From NCBI GenBank assembly GCA_020746875.1, contig JAGTJL010000003.1, positions 1,116,001 through 1,180,000 on the forward strand: DNA of 64,000 nucleotides, written 5' to 3'. The stretch comes from Rhexocercosporidium sp. MPI-PUGE-AT-0058. Lineage: Eukaryota > Ascomycota > Leotiomycetes > Helotiales. The notes under the pieces were generated by a model, which saw only the letters and a program-made list of their open reading frames with translations, was not told where the DNA came from and searched no databases. Shown one piece after another: positions 1 to 12,492 of the stretch (positions are counted from its first letter, which is position 1; every line of letters begins with the position of its first letter). Made by a program: the position numbers and the translations under genes.

Positions 1-26
1 ATCCATGGCTTTGCTGAACTCTACAG

Positions 27-1980
27 TGCTTCTGTGGTGCTTCGGTCAACAACGTTCAAACTGACGAAGCCGACTGTGACTTTTCCTGCACTGGAGACCG
101 TACTGAGGTCTGTGGAGGTTCCAATCGTGTCAGTATCTACCAGGATCCTACCTTCCCAGTCGTCGACCCTACCACTATCTCCGACTATCAAAAACTCGGA
201 TGCTATCAAGAAAGCACCATGGGTCGCTCTCTTGCTTGGAGACAAGACCAAGTTAACGCTACCACCATGACCGTCGAGGGCTGTCTTACTGCTTGCAAAG
301 CTGGTGGTTACTCCTTCTCTGGTCTTGAGTTTGCTTCGGAATGCTACTGGTATGTCTTTACCTGCTCTCAGCCTGCCGGTGCAGATATGGACACTGCCAC
401 GAAGGGAGATCTGCGAGGCAATGTTATAAAGCACGGTGCTGACTTGTGATTAGTGGTGTTGTTTTGGGTAACGGGACTCTGCCAGTGGACAGCAGTAAAT
501 GCGACATGCCTTGCAAAGGAGACGCTACTGAAACATGCGGTGGGCGTAAAACTCTTGATCTCTACGTAGCCAAAGACCTGGAGTCTTCTGAACCTTGTGA
601 GGGCGGATCGTCTTCATCCTCGAGCTCTGTCGTGTCCTCGACATCCAGTTCCTCAAGTATGTTGCATTATTCTATTCTTCGCTTGCTTGTTGTTTATCTG
701 ATACTGACAAACATGCAGGCTCCAGCAGTACCAACCCACCGTCTACTACATCAAGCTCGACCTCGACGTCTTCCAGCTTATCATCGTCCACTGTTTCTTC
801 AACTTCAACTACTTCCTCATCAAGTTCATCTAGTGTCACTTCAACTTCCACAACTTCATCATCTTCTTCGTCTACGAGTTCGTCGACCTCGTCAACCGCT
901 TCTTCCACAACTTCGAAGTCGACTTCGACATCATTCAGTTCTACATCGACAACAAAGCCACCAACATCGTCTTCAACTCCTCCCACCTCGACGGCTCCCA
1001 CAACGAGTAAGTCTCTTTTCCTCTACCACCTAGAATGCTTGCCTAATAGAAGTGACGTCCTCTGAAACCGTTACTAACTTCACATAGCAACCTCCAAGAC
1101 TGCTTCTCTCTGCACATCAACGTAAGTGTTTGTTAACCTAGACAAACGTTTAACACTACTAACGGACTTCAGTACCACTATTGCTCCTACCCCAGCTTGC
1201 GAGTACAAATGCGGTAAATGGTGCTCGAATCCTCTTCCAAAGTTCACCGACAAGAACGCTTGCTGGTCTGCTTTCTCGTCCTGCACTGTTCAAGTTGCAT
1301 CTTGCTTCCTGAATGCTGGTTTCCCGGAGAGCATGAAATGTTTCGAATTCTCAAACTGGTGTACTTCTGTTTCCTCTTACTGCAGCAGCTACTGCCCAGG
1401 AAACAACTGCTCCAAGGAGGGATGCAGAAACAAATACCCACCTTCCGGTCCCTCGGTTCCTGCGCCCAGTGTTTCCACATCAGTCTACCCGTGCCCAGCG
1501 CCGACAGCCAAGCCTAGCACCACTTCCACGACTGCATCTTCCACGACTGTCGTACCGATTCCAACCGACACCAACATCTGCAAGCAACCACACAACCCTG
1601 GAAAGGGATACAGCTCGTCCGCTCCTGTGGGAAGCATTGAACTCCCACGCTTGACTTGCAACAATGTTTACAACGAGTACAAGTCTGGATACCCCTTCAA
1701 GCTTTACACTTCGCCTCAATCCAAGAACTGCCCCTCATACCCCCGAGGCGGCAATAATGGACCCACACAAGCCTGCAAGGACGCTTGTGACACTCAGTAC
1801 CGGAGCTGTATCGACACCTATGCTCAGAGTTGCAAGAATGGTCGACGAAACCAGCGCCGAGGAGACAGCTACGATACAGCCACCCAAAAGTGTAAGAGTC
1901 AATGGTATGATTGCTACAACGCAAACAGCAATGTGCAGCCTGGCAACAGGTGCGGCAGCTGGAATTCAGGATGGTACTAG
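27..1980 (+). CDS. WSC-domain secreted/cell-wall protein, 5'-truncated by window edge
   Basis: Partial gene. Exons 27-349, 454-656, 719-1006, 1088-1121 and 1173-1980 give 551 codons plus TAG. Base 27 follows a branch-point and acceptor sequence, so an intron crosses the window start. The N-terminal part holds the end of one WSC domain (CFCG, later CTGDRTEVCGG) and one whole WSC domain (LGCYQE ... ECYCG ... PCKGDATETCGG). A Ser/Thr-rich linker of about 90 residues follows, then a C-terminal region with about 20 cysteines including repeated CxxxC pairs. WSC domains are carbohydrate-binding modules of surface sensors and secreted proteins. I see no membrane segment or GPI signal at the C-terminus, so a secreted or wall-bound protein is more likely than a Wsc-type stress sensor. 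The signal peptide would lie outside the window. The family call is firm; the ligand and role are unknown. Confidence 0.85.
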
Positions 1981-3674
1981 ATACATATCCCCGACTTCGG
2001 GGCCAGTTTCTTTTTTATTTATTTCAAGAGTCATGATGACTACTTAACGTTCATAATGTTTTTACCTTAGTATCTAGTTCTGTGGTGGGTGAATAGAAGG
2101 CGTGTAGAAGATCATTAGCTAGTTCGAGTCAGCTTAATGTCAAATACCTGGAAATTAGAGCGTCGTCTCAGAACTTCCAATGCATTCCATCTGAGATGAA
2201 ATTTATCCTTGAAAGCATTCTGCGTTTGATATGCAGATGGCAGAAGTTGGTAGAAGTCTTGGCTTACTCGAATCCCCTGCTAGTGTGGATGCAAGGAGCA
2301 GAACAAACATGAACACAGCAACCTTCCCTTCCCATGCCGCATCCTTTCCACCAACAAACAAATCAAGAAGCCAGGCAATGAACCCGTTAATTGGATTTGT
2401 TGTAAGTCTTAGTCTTCGGTGTCTCGGTTCTTCTGGCGTGTGGTTCGTTTGCTTTTGTGGTATGTGAGGGAGTGGGCGATGATGATGTTCCGGCAGCCTC
2501 CCAAGGTAGTCCTCAAGGATGCTTGTGAATGAGGGGGTAAGTACTAGATATGAAGTATCGTTTTTTCTTGAGACTGCATTGAAATATTCCACTGTTGTGT
2601 TGTAGTCCCAATGCGAGTTCACATACATTGAAAGGTCACTGTTGAATGTTAGGACATTCACATGTAAGCTATTCGTTCATTTATCTTTAAAAGCTCATTC
2701 TACTTTTCGCTCGTTTCTTCATCCATTGAATTAGTTTTAGCTTTGCCATCACAAGTTTCCGGATTTGATGCTATGGGCTCGTGATCTCCCCGTAAGCTGC
2801 TCCCCATCAATGTCGCTAATCTCTTTTGAGGACACGTAAAAAGTTCGAGTTTGGCGCTGCGGGGATTCCCGAGTTCGGGAACACGAAATGGGTTTGCCCA
2901 ACCTAGTCTGTGGAGTCAAGGTTTAGAAGGCTTTGATTATTTTTTCTAAGCCTCCTTCTTTGTGTGAATTCTCATCTATAGAGCTGGAGAAATACGAGTT
3001 AGGGAGAAGTGGAATGTTTAGATCGTGTGTATTTCACAGGTGAGTACACGTGACAAATATGAGAAGAACTCTCGGCCTTGGGTGGACAATAAGACGACGA
3101 TTAATATGGAGTCGACAGCTGGGATCCCCGTTGTTCTAAAATATAGGTACGAGATCTATAGACCTGGCTCTTCAGGCAGGCCAAAGGGAGACCAGTACTC
3201 CTCCCAGCACGTGCACTACCTACTTGCGTCCTACTTCAGACTGTCCAATTAGCTCCCGAGATAGTAAGCGAGAGAAACTTTTGTTGCACGTCGTATGAGG
3301 ACAGTATGGGGGACGGGTAGGGAGACGGTAGGGAGACGGTAGGGAGATGGTTGGATGTCGGGAGGTGGTTCGAGAAGGTTAAGCGAGGGTTGGGAGGGTT
3401 GGGAGGAGGGTAGGAGGGGATAAAGGTTTGGTGGTTGGGTATGGAGGATTAATATTCAATCAAGAATGGGAAGTAATCATGGGTTAAACTTTAAACAATT
3501 GATATCAAGGCTAACAACTTAATAGGTATCTCAAATTTCGCTTGCATTCCAATCCCATCCCATCCAAACCCCAAAAGTCCTTCCTTCATAAACTCACGTA
3601 CCATCCCCATATAACACATCATCTGGACATCCATTCATTGATCTCACTCTTTCATTCATTCCCAAAGAGTAAAT
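1981..3674. other. gene-free interval with a short tandem repeat
   Basis: I see no supported gene. A GA-rich stretch at about 3310-3350 repeats an 11-bp unit (gacggtaggga) roughly three times and grades into GGGAGG-rich sequence up to 3420. A copy of the TTTGTTGCA repeat found at 12.9-14.3 kb lies at about 3280-3300. A 152-codon minus-strand frame at 2203-2661 has no recognisable domain. Confidence 0.5.
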
Positions 3675-4284
3675 TTATTCCCTGTTCAAGTCCGCGCCTG
3701 CGGCTGGACCGCGATGCATCGTCTCTGAGTTGACAGCTGTGCCGCCAAAAGCATGCTTCACTCCTTCGTCCTAAACGAAGACAGTCAGCACGTATCTTCT
3801 CTACCACCTCCTCGCATGTTCTCCAGCCAATCCAATCCAATTCCATAGTGCTCCCTCTTCTGCCCCCAACCAGATCCAAAACACCCGTATCCAAGTCCCA
3901 AATAAGCAAGCAAACAAATATACGCCCTGAAAGATTAGAAGAAAAAGCACGACTCACCCTCCCAATATGTGTCCCATCCCCACCAACCGCACCCTGACTC
4001 CCACCGTGATTATTACTACTCGGCGACAACTTTTCCTTGATCTTGCCTAAGATACCCTTCTTCTCATGCTCGTGCTCAGTGGAGGTAGTGCCGGGTGCAG
4101 TAGGAGAGATGTTGTGCGTTGTCTTGTTGCTGTGCCCGACGCTGTCGTCGGCGATGGCGGTGGATGTTGTGAGGGATCTGGGGGTGGGTGTTAGTGGGTT
4201 GGTAAGGATGTTGTGATAGGGGCAGAGAGGGAAAGGAGAGGAGGGTTGGAGGAGGGGTTGGGAAGGGTGGATGTACTCTGCCAT
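3675..4284 (-). CDS. small dehydrin-like hydrophilin (K-segment-like motif)
   Basis: Rebuilt from three exons on the minus strand: 4284-4277, 4177-3958 and 3770-3675, giving 107 aa ending in TAA. Exon 1 is only 8 nt (ATGGCAGA before GTACAT). The intron 1 acceptor has a CACTAAC branch point. Intron 2 starts GTGAGT and ends GCTGAC...TTTAG. The protein is hydrophilic, rich in Ser, Thr, Gly and His, and has no cysteine. Its centre holds EHEHEKKGILGKIKEKLSP, close to the plant dehydrin K-segment (EKKGIMDKIKEKLPG). Such proteins are intrinsically disordered, can form an amphipathic helix on membranes and are linked to desiccation, cold or oxidative stress tolerance. Fungal dehydrin-like proteins are known in Tuber and Aspergillus. 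The tiny first exon is the least certain part, but it alone restores the frame of the whole central exon. Start, stop and function are inferred without transcript data. Confidence 0.6.
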
Positions 4285-5174
4285 ATTTGCGACTGTTGTT
4301 TTTGTAGATATGGTATTTTGAATTGTTGCGAAATAGAGTAGTAAAGATACTGGGTTGATGTTCAATAGAGCGAGAGAAAAAGAAAGGATTTCGAGAATGG
4401 CAGGAGACCTAGTCCTACTTATTTGCATTTGCATCCATGCTGAATTTCCAGCCATCCAGCCTCTCTCGACATCATTATCGCATGGATATAGTGAAGGGTG
4501 CAAGAATAACCCATGCATCGTGAAGATCACTGACGTCGACAGGCTGTTATCTCCTTCTTGATTGAGCTATCTTTATCTTGTAAGCAGCTCTCCCTTGTCT
4601 TGATATCATTCAAGTGAGTGACGAATGGGTGAGGGTGTTGGGTCTGACGTCACTGGTACCCTTGTGATGAACAGGAGGGGGAGGGGAACTACTGATTGAT
4701 CGAGTTGACGGAAATTTATCCCAGCATATCATAATGCATTACTTGATGCTGATATGTAGAGCATGTGAAAAGAGGGTATGAGATACTGAGGAAGGAGTGA
4801 ATATTGGTAGTGAGGAGAGTGAATCGGGTTATCTTGGCGATATGAAAAGGTGGCGCCACCATGCAATTGTTGGAATACTGGGTGGAGGAAGTCGATATTT
4901 ACATCTTGACCTTCAAACAAGCCTTGAGTAACCGACATCCTATTCCTAAGCGATAGGAGGTTTACCTTGTAGTCAGTCCCTTATCCCCTTTTACCATATC
5001 CAAACCTCCGTTTTGAAGCCCAACCCAAATCGCCGTTTTACACCCCATATGTTTGTCGGCCACCTTGTACAAAAGGCAATTTGGACACCTCTTCAAGACT
5101 GTTGCAAAACTCAAGTACTCCCGCTTATTCCAGACGTCCCAAAGTACCTTCTCAATTGCAAGTCGACATCCGAT
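4285..5174. other. short intergenic stretch
   Basis: This is 3' sequence of the zinc-cluster regulator plus the upstream region of the dehydrin-like gene, both on the minus strand. I see no gene or repeat in it. Confidence 0.4.
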
Positions 5175-8100
5175 TCACCAAGGCTTATTGGTTCCCCCAA
5201 AGCCCGTGTTGGTCAACCCAAACAGTGGTACATGACTGTCACTAATACCTCGAACTTCGTGCATGTTCAGTTGCGTCCCTCCAATACTACCCGGCGTCAT
5301 GCCAGAAATATTGCCAGGTGTTGCAACTCCACTGTTCGTCTGAGGGAAATGCCACAGGGCTTCGAAGTCGATCTCGTCGTTATTGATAGATTCGTTCCCG
5401 TCATTACTGGCACTGCTATTGGGATGACTAGACACTCGAGCAAGGTCGAAGAAGGCATCGATGGAGTTCTGGCGGGACAAAGGCCATTGATTAGCTGGAG
5501 AGAATTGATTGTTGAGTTGGGATATTGATGCGTTGGGAGGTGAAAATGACGTTTGCTGAGAATCGCACCGGACAGTGTTGAACCCAGCTAGTGGAGATGA
5601 AATTACACGATTGCCATTTGAGAAGGGCATGCCTCCTTGGAATAAATTAGCCATTGCGTCGTTGTTGTCTTCCGCGAGCGAGGGAGTTGATGGTGAAATG
5701 ACCCCACTCGCTCTGGTAATGTCCTCCTGTTGGGCTCGGATTGATTGCTGGCGGGCTACAACGTCACGGAACGAAGTTAGAATAACCAAGAGGCGACATG
5801 CTTGTGGATCTTGCTCGGAGAAGTAACGCATTATGCTAATGGCGGTGGCTAGCGAAGGTGTGGCGTTTGGATTCTGATAAAGGCTACAGAACTCGTTGGA
5901 AAGGACGACAAGACTTGCAGCGAAAAGAAAGTACCTGTGAAGTGTTAAAATAGAACTCAACTATCTGGATTGAATGCATCTCACAGTACAAAAGGATTTC
6001 GTTGTGACAAATATCCACTTTCCCTAGCACTTTGTACCAAAGCAATGCTTTGCGTGCTGGCGACCACACATGCCCCAGCAAACTTCTCCATCCGCGACAC
6101 ATGTACTCGTTGACTGGTTTCTCCTGGACTTTGGTACTTCTTGTTCATCAAGAACAGGAAGAATGGCCTTGTAAGGAGGATTATCGAATGGCAATAGAAT
6201 AGATTGACATGTAGTATTGCAATTCCTTGTTCACGAGACGCAGAATGAGCTTGTCGATGATTCAGACTGGGATCGAGAGCCTTTGGCCAGCCCTTGCAGT
6301 CATCCGCAATCTCTTGTGCGAGCTTCGTTGAGATTTTTCGCTGCGAGTAAACCTTTTCCAGAATGACTCCGATGACGTGACAACTTCGGACTGACGCTTC
6401 TAGGCCAACAGCATTTGGGCTGGTAAAGGTCGCGTTCGCAGCCGTAGGGAAAGGTGCTTGGGGGAATGGGGCTTTTTCGCCAGTGAGCAGAGTAGTCCCT
6501 GAGCAATCACTCTCTCGAATGGCAGTAGGTCGACCCATAGAAGTCGAGAGGAACCGGTCCAGGACAAATAGTGACCTCCACAGGTTGCGTCTTACGGATT
6601 GCTCGGCTCCGCCAAAGATACACATTGTCTCTTCTCGGTGAAGGCCCAGAGCAAAGGCAGACCGTACAGCCATACCTGTGCGGGTTTAGCCAGCAGCCTT
6701 ACTGGGTACGATTTCTTACCATAATATGCAGATGCTGCATTTCTCCTCGAAACAGCAAGCATGTAGACAGACATCAATGTCAGTGCCTGTATACTCCAGA
6801 AGCCCGAATCCTCAAAGCCTGTAGATGGATCGCTAAGGTGTTTTGCATTGGCATAGAACATTTCAGCACGGTCGACAGACTGATCTGCTCTCAACTTTTT
6901 GATGATGGAGTCCTCTTGGGATCCTGGCACGGGTGAGGCCATGACGAGACCAATTGCGAACATCAGGTGAAGTAGGCAAAGCCAGTTTGGGTCAATACTA
7001 AGCGGGTCTGTATAGCATTGTTCGAGTGTTATCATGAACGTCTTTCGATGACAAATTTCCACAAGCCCGTTGATCTAGATGTTGTCAGTAGAAATCGAAC
7101 CCCGAAGGACATGTCTAACCGACATTCGTGAAGTAAGAATCGACAAGAACATTGGCTGTTTGCCTGTCTGGGAGCAGATGGGTGTGTCGAATATTGGGGG
7201 GCAAAGATACGGTATTTTCAACAATCATGTGTCTCATCGGATCTTGGGTAAAGGGAGATTGGCCAACCACACTCTCAACAATCATTCGTATGTATTGTAG
7301 GAAAGACAACACTGCCGAGTCTCCAATGTAAACTGCCACAATAAGTTAGCCGTGCTGACTGATAGATGCTATTTGCAAGTCCCCGGGATCATTGAGTACT
7401 TACGCAGTCTCCCGCTAGGATCTTGTAACATTCGAGTATTGCTCAAGACAACAGCTTCCTCGTCTTGGCAGTTGGTGAGATTAGATGCTGTGGAGAGAAA
7501 ATTCATGCTCTCGTCGGATTTGTGAAAACCTGTCGAGCCTCTCCGCTCAGACTTCTCTTTAGAGAGACCATTCTGATGTTGATCGATGGCGGTGGTACTT
7601 GAAATGGGGATACTGGAAATTCCCTTATTTGAGAGTTCATTCTTTAGGTGGTGACTCTTCTCCGATCTAGCTGGGGGGGTTCTCTCAGCCGAAGAGGGAG
7701 TTGGGGCGCCTTTAGGAGCGTCAAGGCTGGGATCTATCTTCAGACGTTTTGGGGATGCGTAATTTTCCTCGGATCCATTCTCTTCTCCATATGCACATGA
7801 CAGGTTTCGCTTTGAACATGTTCCGCAAGGTTTTTCTCCATTGCACTAGAGGCAAGAACGGTCAGCTTTGCTTTATCTCAGTCATGAGTACTGAGGTCTT
7901 CAATTCTTTGGCAAGATCTCAAAGCTGCACCGGGCAGTCTTGAGACTGGTAACATCGGGGCAAGCAGGTGCTTATTAGCCTTGACACTGACCGCGAGTAT
8001 TCATGCAGCATCACAGCTCAATCGCTAGAAGCTGCATGTGATAGATCGTATTACTGCGTCAAAGGCGGGCAGAAAGCATATTCCAAAATCCTTGACTTGA

Positions 8101-8421
8101 ATATCTTCGGATAAGGGCTCGATTCTGAAAGGTAGCAATCAACCTATCGGGACGAAGGGAATCTTCCCACAGTCCGAATGCAGATGTGCTGTATCCATAT
8201 CGTAACATGTCCAAAATGGCTGTAGGCCAGCGGAAGTGATTCCTTGAATCCATGTTCGAATCATGTGATATGACATGTTCTCGTCAAACTTCCAGAAACA
8301 TAATATCAAGCTCAAAGAGCAAAGGGTAAACCGAACCGACCTTTTGCTTTCTTCTCTTACATGAGTCGCATGCTTGGGCTGTACGAATGCGTTTATCAGG
8401 GTCCACCTTCGGCCGTGTCAT
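5175..8421 (-). CDS. Zn2Cys6 fungal-specific transcription factor, 818 aa
   Basis: Six exons on the minus strand: 8421-8341, 7845-7404, 7332-7124, 7074-6720, 6675-5985 and 5934-5175, giving 818 aa. Residues 18-44 form a complete zinc binuclear cluster, C-X2-C-X6-C-X5-C-X2-C-X6-C, with CDSCKRRKQK encoded in exon 1 and CNGEKPCGTCSKRNLSC at the start of exon 2. A polar Ser/Pro linker follows. The fungal-specific regulatory region begins at about residue 150 with FLQYIRMIVESVVG and YFTNINGLVEICHRKTF and continues through the conserved RSAFALGLHREE and RRNLWRSLFVLDRFLS motifs. The C-terminal 200 residues are low-complexity, Asn/Ser-rich with acidic patches, and could be an activation region. Introns 1 and 3 use the weaker donor GTCGGT. 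The protein should be a nuclear, sequence-specific regulator. Its target pathway cannot be read here, and no enzyme cluster lies beside it. Confidence 0.9.
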
Positions 8422-10653
8422 GGTTTCGTCGCTCTCAACTGACCATGCCCCTCAATGACTGTGCGAAAGCCCGCTGTGCTGGACCGCACCGCATCGGCAC
8501 AAGGTAATTGACGTGGATGTGCAATGTGAGGCTTCTCCCGCTGGCAGATGTCTTCCGACGAAGCTTGGAGGCCACACCACGGTCGTGCAGCAGGGATATC
8601 GTCGGTCTGAGCAATTGCGGGAGGAGGAGGGGAGGGTTGTCGGATGAGGGGTACTGCACAGTACAGCACAAGAAGTGATGCCGGATTGCGACTCAAAGCC
8701 GTCGGATGCTAGCAGCGCAGAATACACCAAGGGCGGTATCGAGTGACAGTCTGCCGATTGACACAGAAATGAGCGCAAAGTCACGCCGTGTCGCAGGATC
8801 GTGAATGAAATAGATCAATAAAGTCGTTTCATCATGCAGATGTTTGATGGCGGACGAGGTGAGTTGGTTGAGGCGGAAATCGAGAGTGGCTGGCCCGGGC
8901 CCGAACTGGAACAGTCCATTCTATTGGGCTGACGTAAACCAAAAGGCCAGCCTCGAGATCTTTTCTCCTTTCGACTACACTCCTCCTCTCCACCATCCGC
9001 TGCTCCTTATTTCTCATGCATTCTACGCACAAGAATGACATTAATCCCCCCCTAGTTACGACGTGAACGTCCAGGTGGTAAATCAAACCATTCTCATATT
9101 ACATCGCCAAGATCCTCTTCAGACCTCAAGGTGAGGGAAAAGAATGGCATACTGAAGCTTTCTAGCAACTGATTGTAAAATTACGCAGAAGAGATGGCCA
9201 TACGTTGGCTCTCGCAGCTCTTTGGGGAGCCTTTCAGCATTCGAGAGAGAAACAATCGGACAGAACACGATGGAAATCTTCAAGTCACACAAGGTAATAA
9301 GACTCTCTTTGCAGAGCAATCAGAAACACGTAGCACTCTTAATCGAGTTTCGAAGCACAGAGGTCACAAAAATGTCCTTGCTACTGTACCTTGTTAAGCT
9401 TAACACTTTACGAAGTCGTATCCTAGGCGGACACAATTTGATGCAGGTCCACGAGATCCCTCGTTCCTCCCGACTTCATCTACAACCCAGGCATCGTTCT
9501 GAAGTATCCCGTTACCCGAATAGCACATGTGGCCGATGTATGATGTGTCACACTGTGGCTTGCGAACACATCTTAGCTTAAACAATCTCTACTGGAAACC
9601 CGAGTACTTGGTATCCCCTTCTGTTTCTTTTGAACTTCGGCAAGAAGGAGTGGTAAAGATAAGCGAAGGCTCACAACTTGAACAACAAGACAGGCGCTTT
9701 AATTTCATTAGTCTATGTTTATGTTTTTAACGGCAGTGTGCTCGATGCTAGTAGTCAACCGATCAATTCCTGCAGCCGATGTTTGGTTGATTGCCAGAAG
9801 TGCGGTAGCACATCAATCCTGGTACTGCAAAGCTTTGTTGACATCTGTGGGAATTATGGCGTTAGATGACAGTTCCGTTGCCTGAGCAGACATATTCTGT
9901 GCCTCTCGACCCATCCAACCTCACTAACAACTTATTATTCAACAAGTACAGTTTTTACTCTACAGACCTTTACGCCCAAGTCCATGGTGCTTCGGTAACT
10001 TCCGTTTTGGGCTCTGCGCTGCATATTCTGTAAGCCTCCTATTCTGTTTGATCAATACTATCCATATATTCAGTGCAAAACCGCACGTAACCTTCATTCT
10101 AGACATCTGATCTTCGTCTGTCTATCCTGTCTCGGTTGTAAGTAAATATCTCCAGCGCCGCTAGCTACCCCAGCTCACCTACAGTGCAACCTCAACTCAA
10201 ACGAGGACACAGGGATCTCATCTCGATCCGAAATGCTCTTAACCGGCGTGCGAATACTTGTCCGCTTTGGGTTAGAGAAGACCCATCATCTCCCTTCTCG
10301 TCAGTAAGTCGAAGCGATGTGCTGCTACAGCTTTCACTGCTCGGTGATAGACTGTCGGATAAGGCCCCGGGCACTGACCTCTTGTACCCGGCTTTCTCCA
10401 AAAGTCACCACAACTGCGCTGTCAAACCCGCCCACCATGCCACTTTCAGGAAGTGCAATCCCTATTCCAACCTACCAAAAAGAAGACGGCTGTCTCGGTT
10501 TCTACGCGGCTTTCCCCTCCGTCGGTATCATGGAGCCAGGCCTTACCCGCCGCTTCACCTCATACCCGCATTTAAATACATTGATACCTTCCTCAGAGTC
10601 CATAATGCTTTTTCTCGTCATGCCAAAGCAGATGTGGCGTCACCAACAACACC
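8422..10653. other. 2.2-kb intergenic region between divergent genes
   Basis: Upstream sequence shared by the minus-strand zinc-cluster regulator and the plus-strand CoA-transferase. Only short unrelated open frames occur. I found no domain, tRNA or repeat. The leader of the CoA-transferase mRNA probably lies in the pyrimidine-rich part after about 9900. Confidence 0.4.
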
Positions 10654-12492
10654 ATGGTTGTCAATAATAATAGTGTTGGCCACACCAATGGCATTCGTGC
10701 TCCCTATTCGGTGCTGGATGGCAGTAGAAAAGCCACCAACGTCCTAAAAAAGGTTGCGGGAGGCCAGATACCTCCAGAGTTCATACAACACCTAGACGAT
10801 ATAACTTTGACTACCGCGACAGATGGAACACAAATATACTTTCCCTGTCCGTTCAAGGAGACTGAAGCAACCGTTGCTCTGAAGTCAGTGGAAGCAGCTG
10901 CTGTGGCAGCGCTGGCTTATCTACGATTTCCAAATGATACACCAAAGCGAAAAATCGAGGTTGATCTGGAACGAACAGCTACCTTTTTATTTTCCACATA
11001 CATTGCTACCATTGCGGGAATGGGAAAGCAGGATCCCAACGTCAAATCCAAATTGAAGAGCAAGTTCTCTACATCCCCACTTTTGCATCTTCTCATACAT
11101 TCTAACTTGCCAAGATACCGATTTGCTCAAGGCACAAGCAATTTTATATCGGCGGTTGTCCGCAAACTTGTACGAGACCAAGATTCCTGGAGAGTACTAC
11201 CATATCCATGGATCATTGGAGGCTGGCAAGACTTTGAATATGATTGGACTAGAAGCACACCGACCAGATCTGACGGACTACCGAGAATGTATCGATGTGA
11301 TCGAGAGCCATGTCAAGAAGTTTACCATTCCCGAATTGGAGAAGATGAATGCGAGAGAGAAGCAGGCAGGGGTACCTGTAATCAAATGGGAAGAATTCAA
11401 GCAGACAAACCACGCAAGTTCCCCCCTGCCTCCTTGTCCTCTCTTCGAAGGCCAGAGCTCATGTAGAAGCAGGGCCAGACACTTCTCTCTACTCCACCAT
11501 GGGAGGTTCGGAAGATTGCCGACTCGCCACCAGTCCCATTCCCAACATCTTCTACTTCCAAGCCCCAAGTTCTTTCCGGTATCCGCGTTCTTGAACTCTG
11601 TCGCATCATCGCTGGACCAGCCATCGGCCGTACCCTCGCAGAATATGGTGCACAAGTAATGAAAGTTACTTCTCCCAACCTTTCTGACGTTCCATTCTTC
11701 CAGGTTGACGGCAACACTGGGAAACACACTTGTGATCTCGACCTGAAAACGCCGGCCGGCCGTCAAGCTTTCGAAGAGCTCCTCCAAACCGCCGATGTGG
11801 TGTTAGACGGATACCGACCAGGAAGTTTAGAGCGACTCGGCTATGGACCAGAACAGCTCGTTGAACTGACCAAAGCACGAGGTACGGGCATCATCTATGT
11901 AGCAGAAGACTGCTTCGGCGACAAAGGCGACATGGCAGGTCGACCAGGCTGGCAACAGATTGCAGACTGCTACACAGGCGTAGCATGGGCCCAAGGCGAG
12001 TTCATGGGCCTGAACGAACCAGTCGTTCCTCCCTTCCCTATGTCCGACTATGGAACCGGATGTATGGGCGCCATTGCTGCATTGACAGGCCTGTATAAGC
12101 GCGCCACTGAAGGAGGGAGTTGGATCGGTCGGACTAGTCTCTGTCAATATGACGTCTTCCTCCTCGGTCTAGGACTCTACGGTCCTGAAGTCAAAGAGCG
12201 CGTGCGGAGGGAGCATGATAAGGAATTCTTTGATTTGAGACATGCGGATAGTGTTGATGAGGTTGGGGGAAGGGCGTTGAAGAGCATGAGGCGTGTGCAT
12301 CCTAAACTTTTCGATAAGATGTTGATGCAGACGGCTTTCAGTAAGGGGTTTGGAGAGGACATATGTTGGTGTAGGAGTCCGGTTACGGTGGAGGGGTTGA
12401 GAGTCGGGTTTGAGAGGGCCAGTCGGCCGAATGGCTTTGATGAGCCGACTTGGGATGGGTGGGAAGTTGAGAGGGAGGTTGTGGAGGGATGA
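10654..12492 (+). CDS. CoA-transferase family III (CaiB/BaiF) protein, 574 aa
   Basis: Exons 10654-11059, 11115-11413 and 11473-12492 give 574 aa. The C-terminal half carries the hallmarks of family III CoA-transferases: LSGIRVLELCRIIAGPAIGRTLAEYGAQVMKV, then DLKTPAGRQAFEELLQTADVVLDGYRPGSLERLGYG and SDYGTGCMGAIAALTGLYKRA. The N-terminal half (YRRLSANLYETK, GEYYHIHGSLEAGKTLNMIGL) matches the long fungal form with an added partial domain. Family members move CoA between carboxylic acids or racemise 2-methylacyl-CoA; the substrate here is unknown. Both introns appear to start with GC (A/GCAAGT at 11060 and C/GCAAGT at 11414) and end in AG; no GT donor nearby restores the frame. The start ATG is the first in frame after a stop, but an extra 5' exon is possible. 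Confidence 0.85.

Noticed and set aside
2203..2661. 152-codon minus-strand frame with a hydrophobic stretch
   Set aside because: No domain, no family resemblance and a His/Pro-rich middle unlike coding sequence; kept out of the gene list.
10184..10747. 187-codon plus-strand frame upstream of the CoA-transferase
   Set aside because: Overlaps the true gene in another frame and has no recognisable motif; probably leader sequence.
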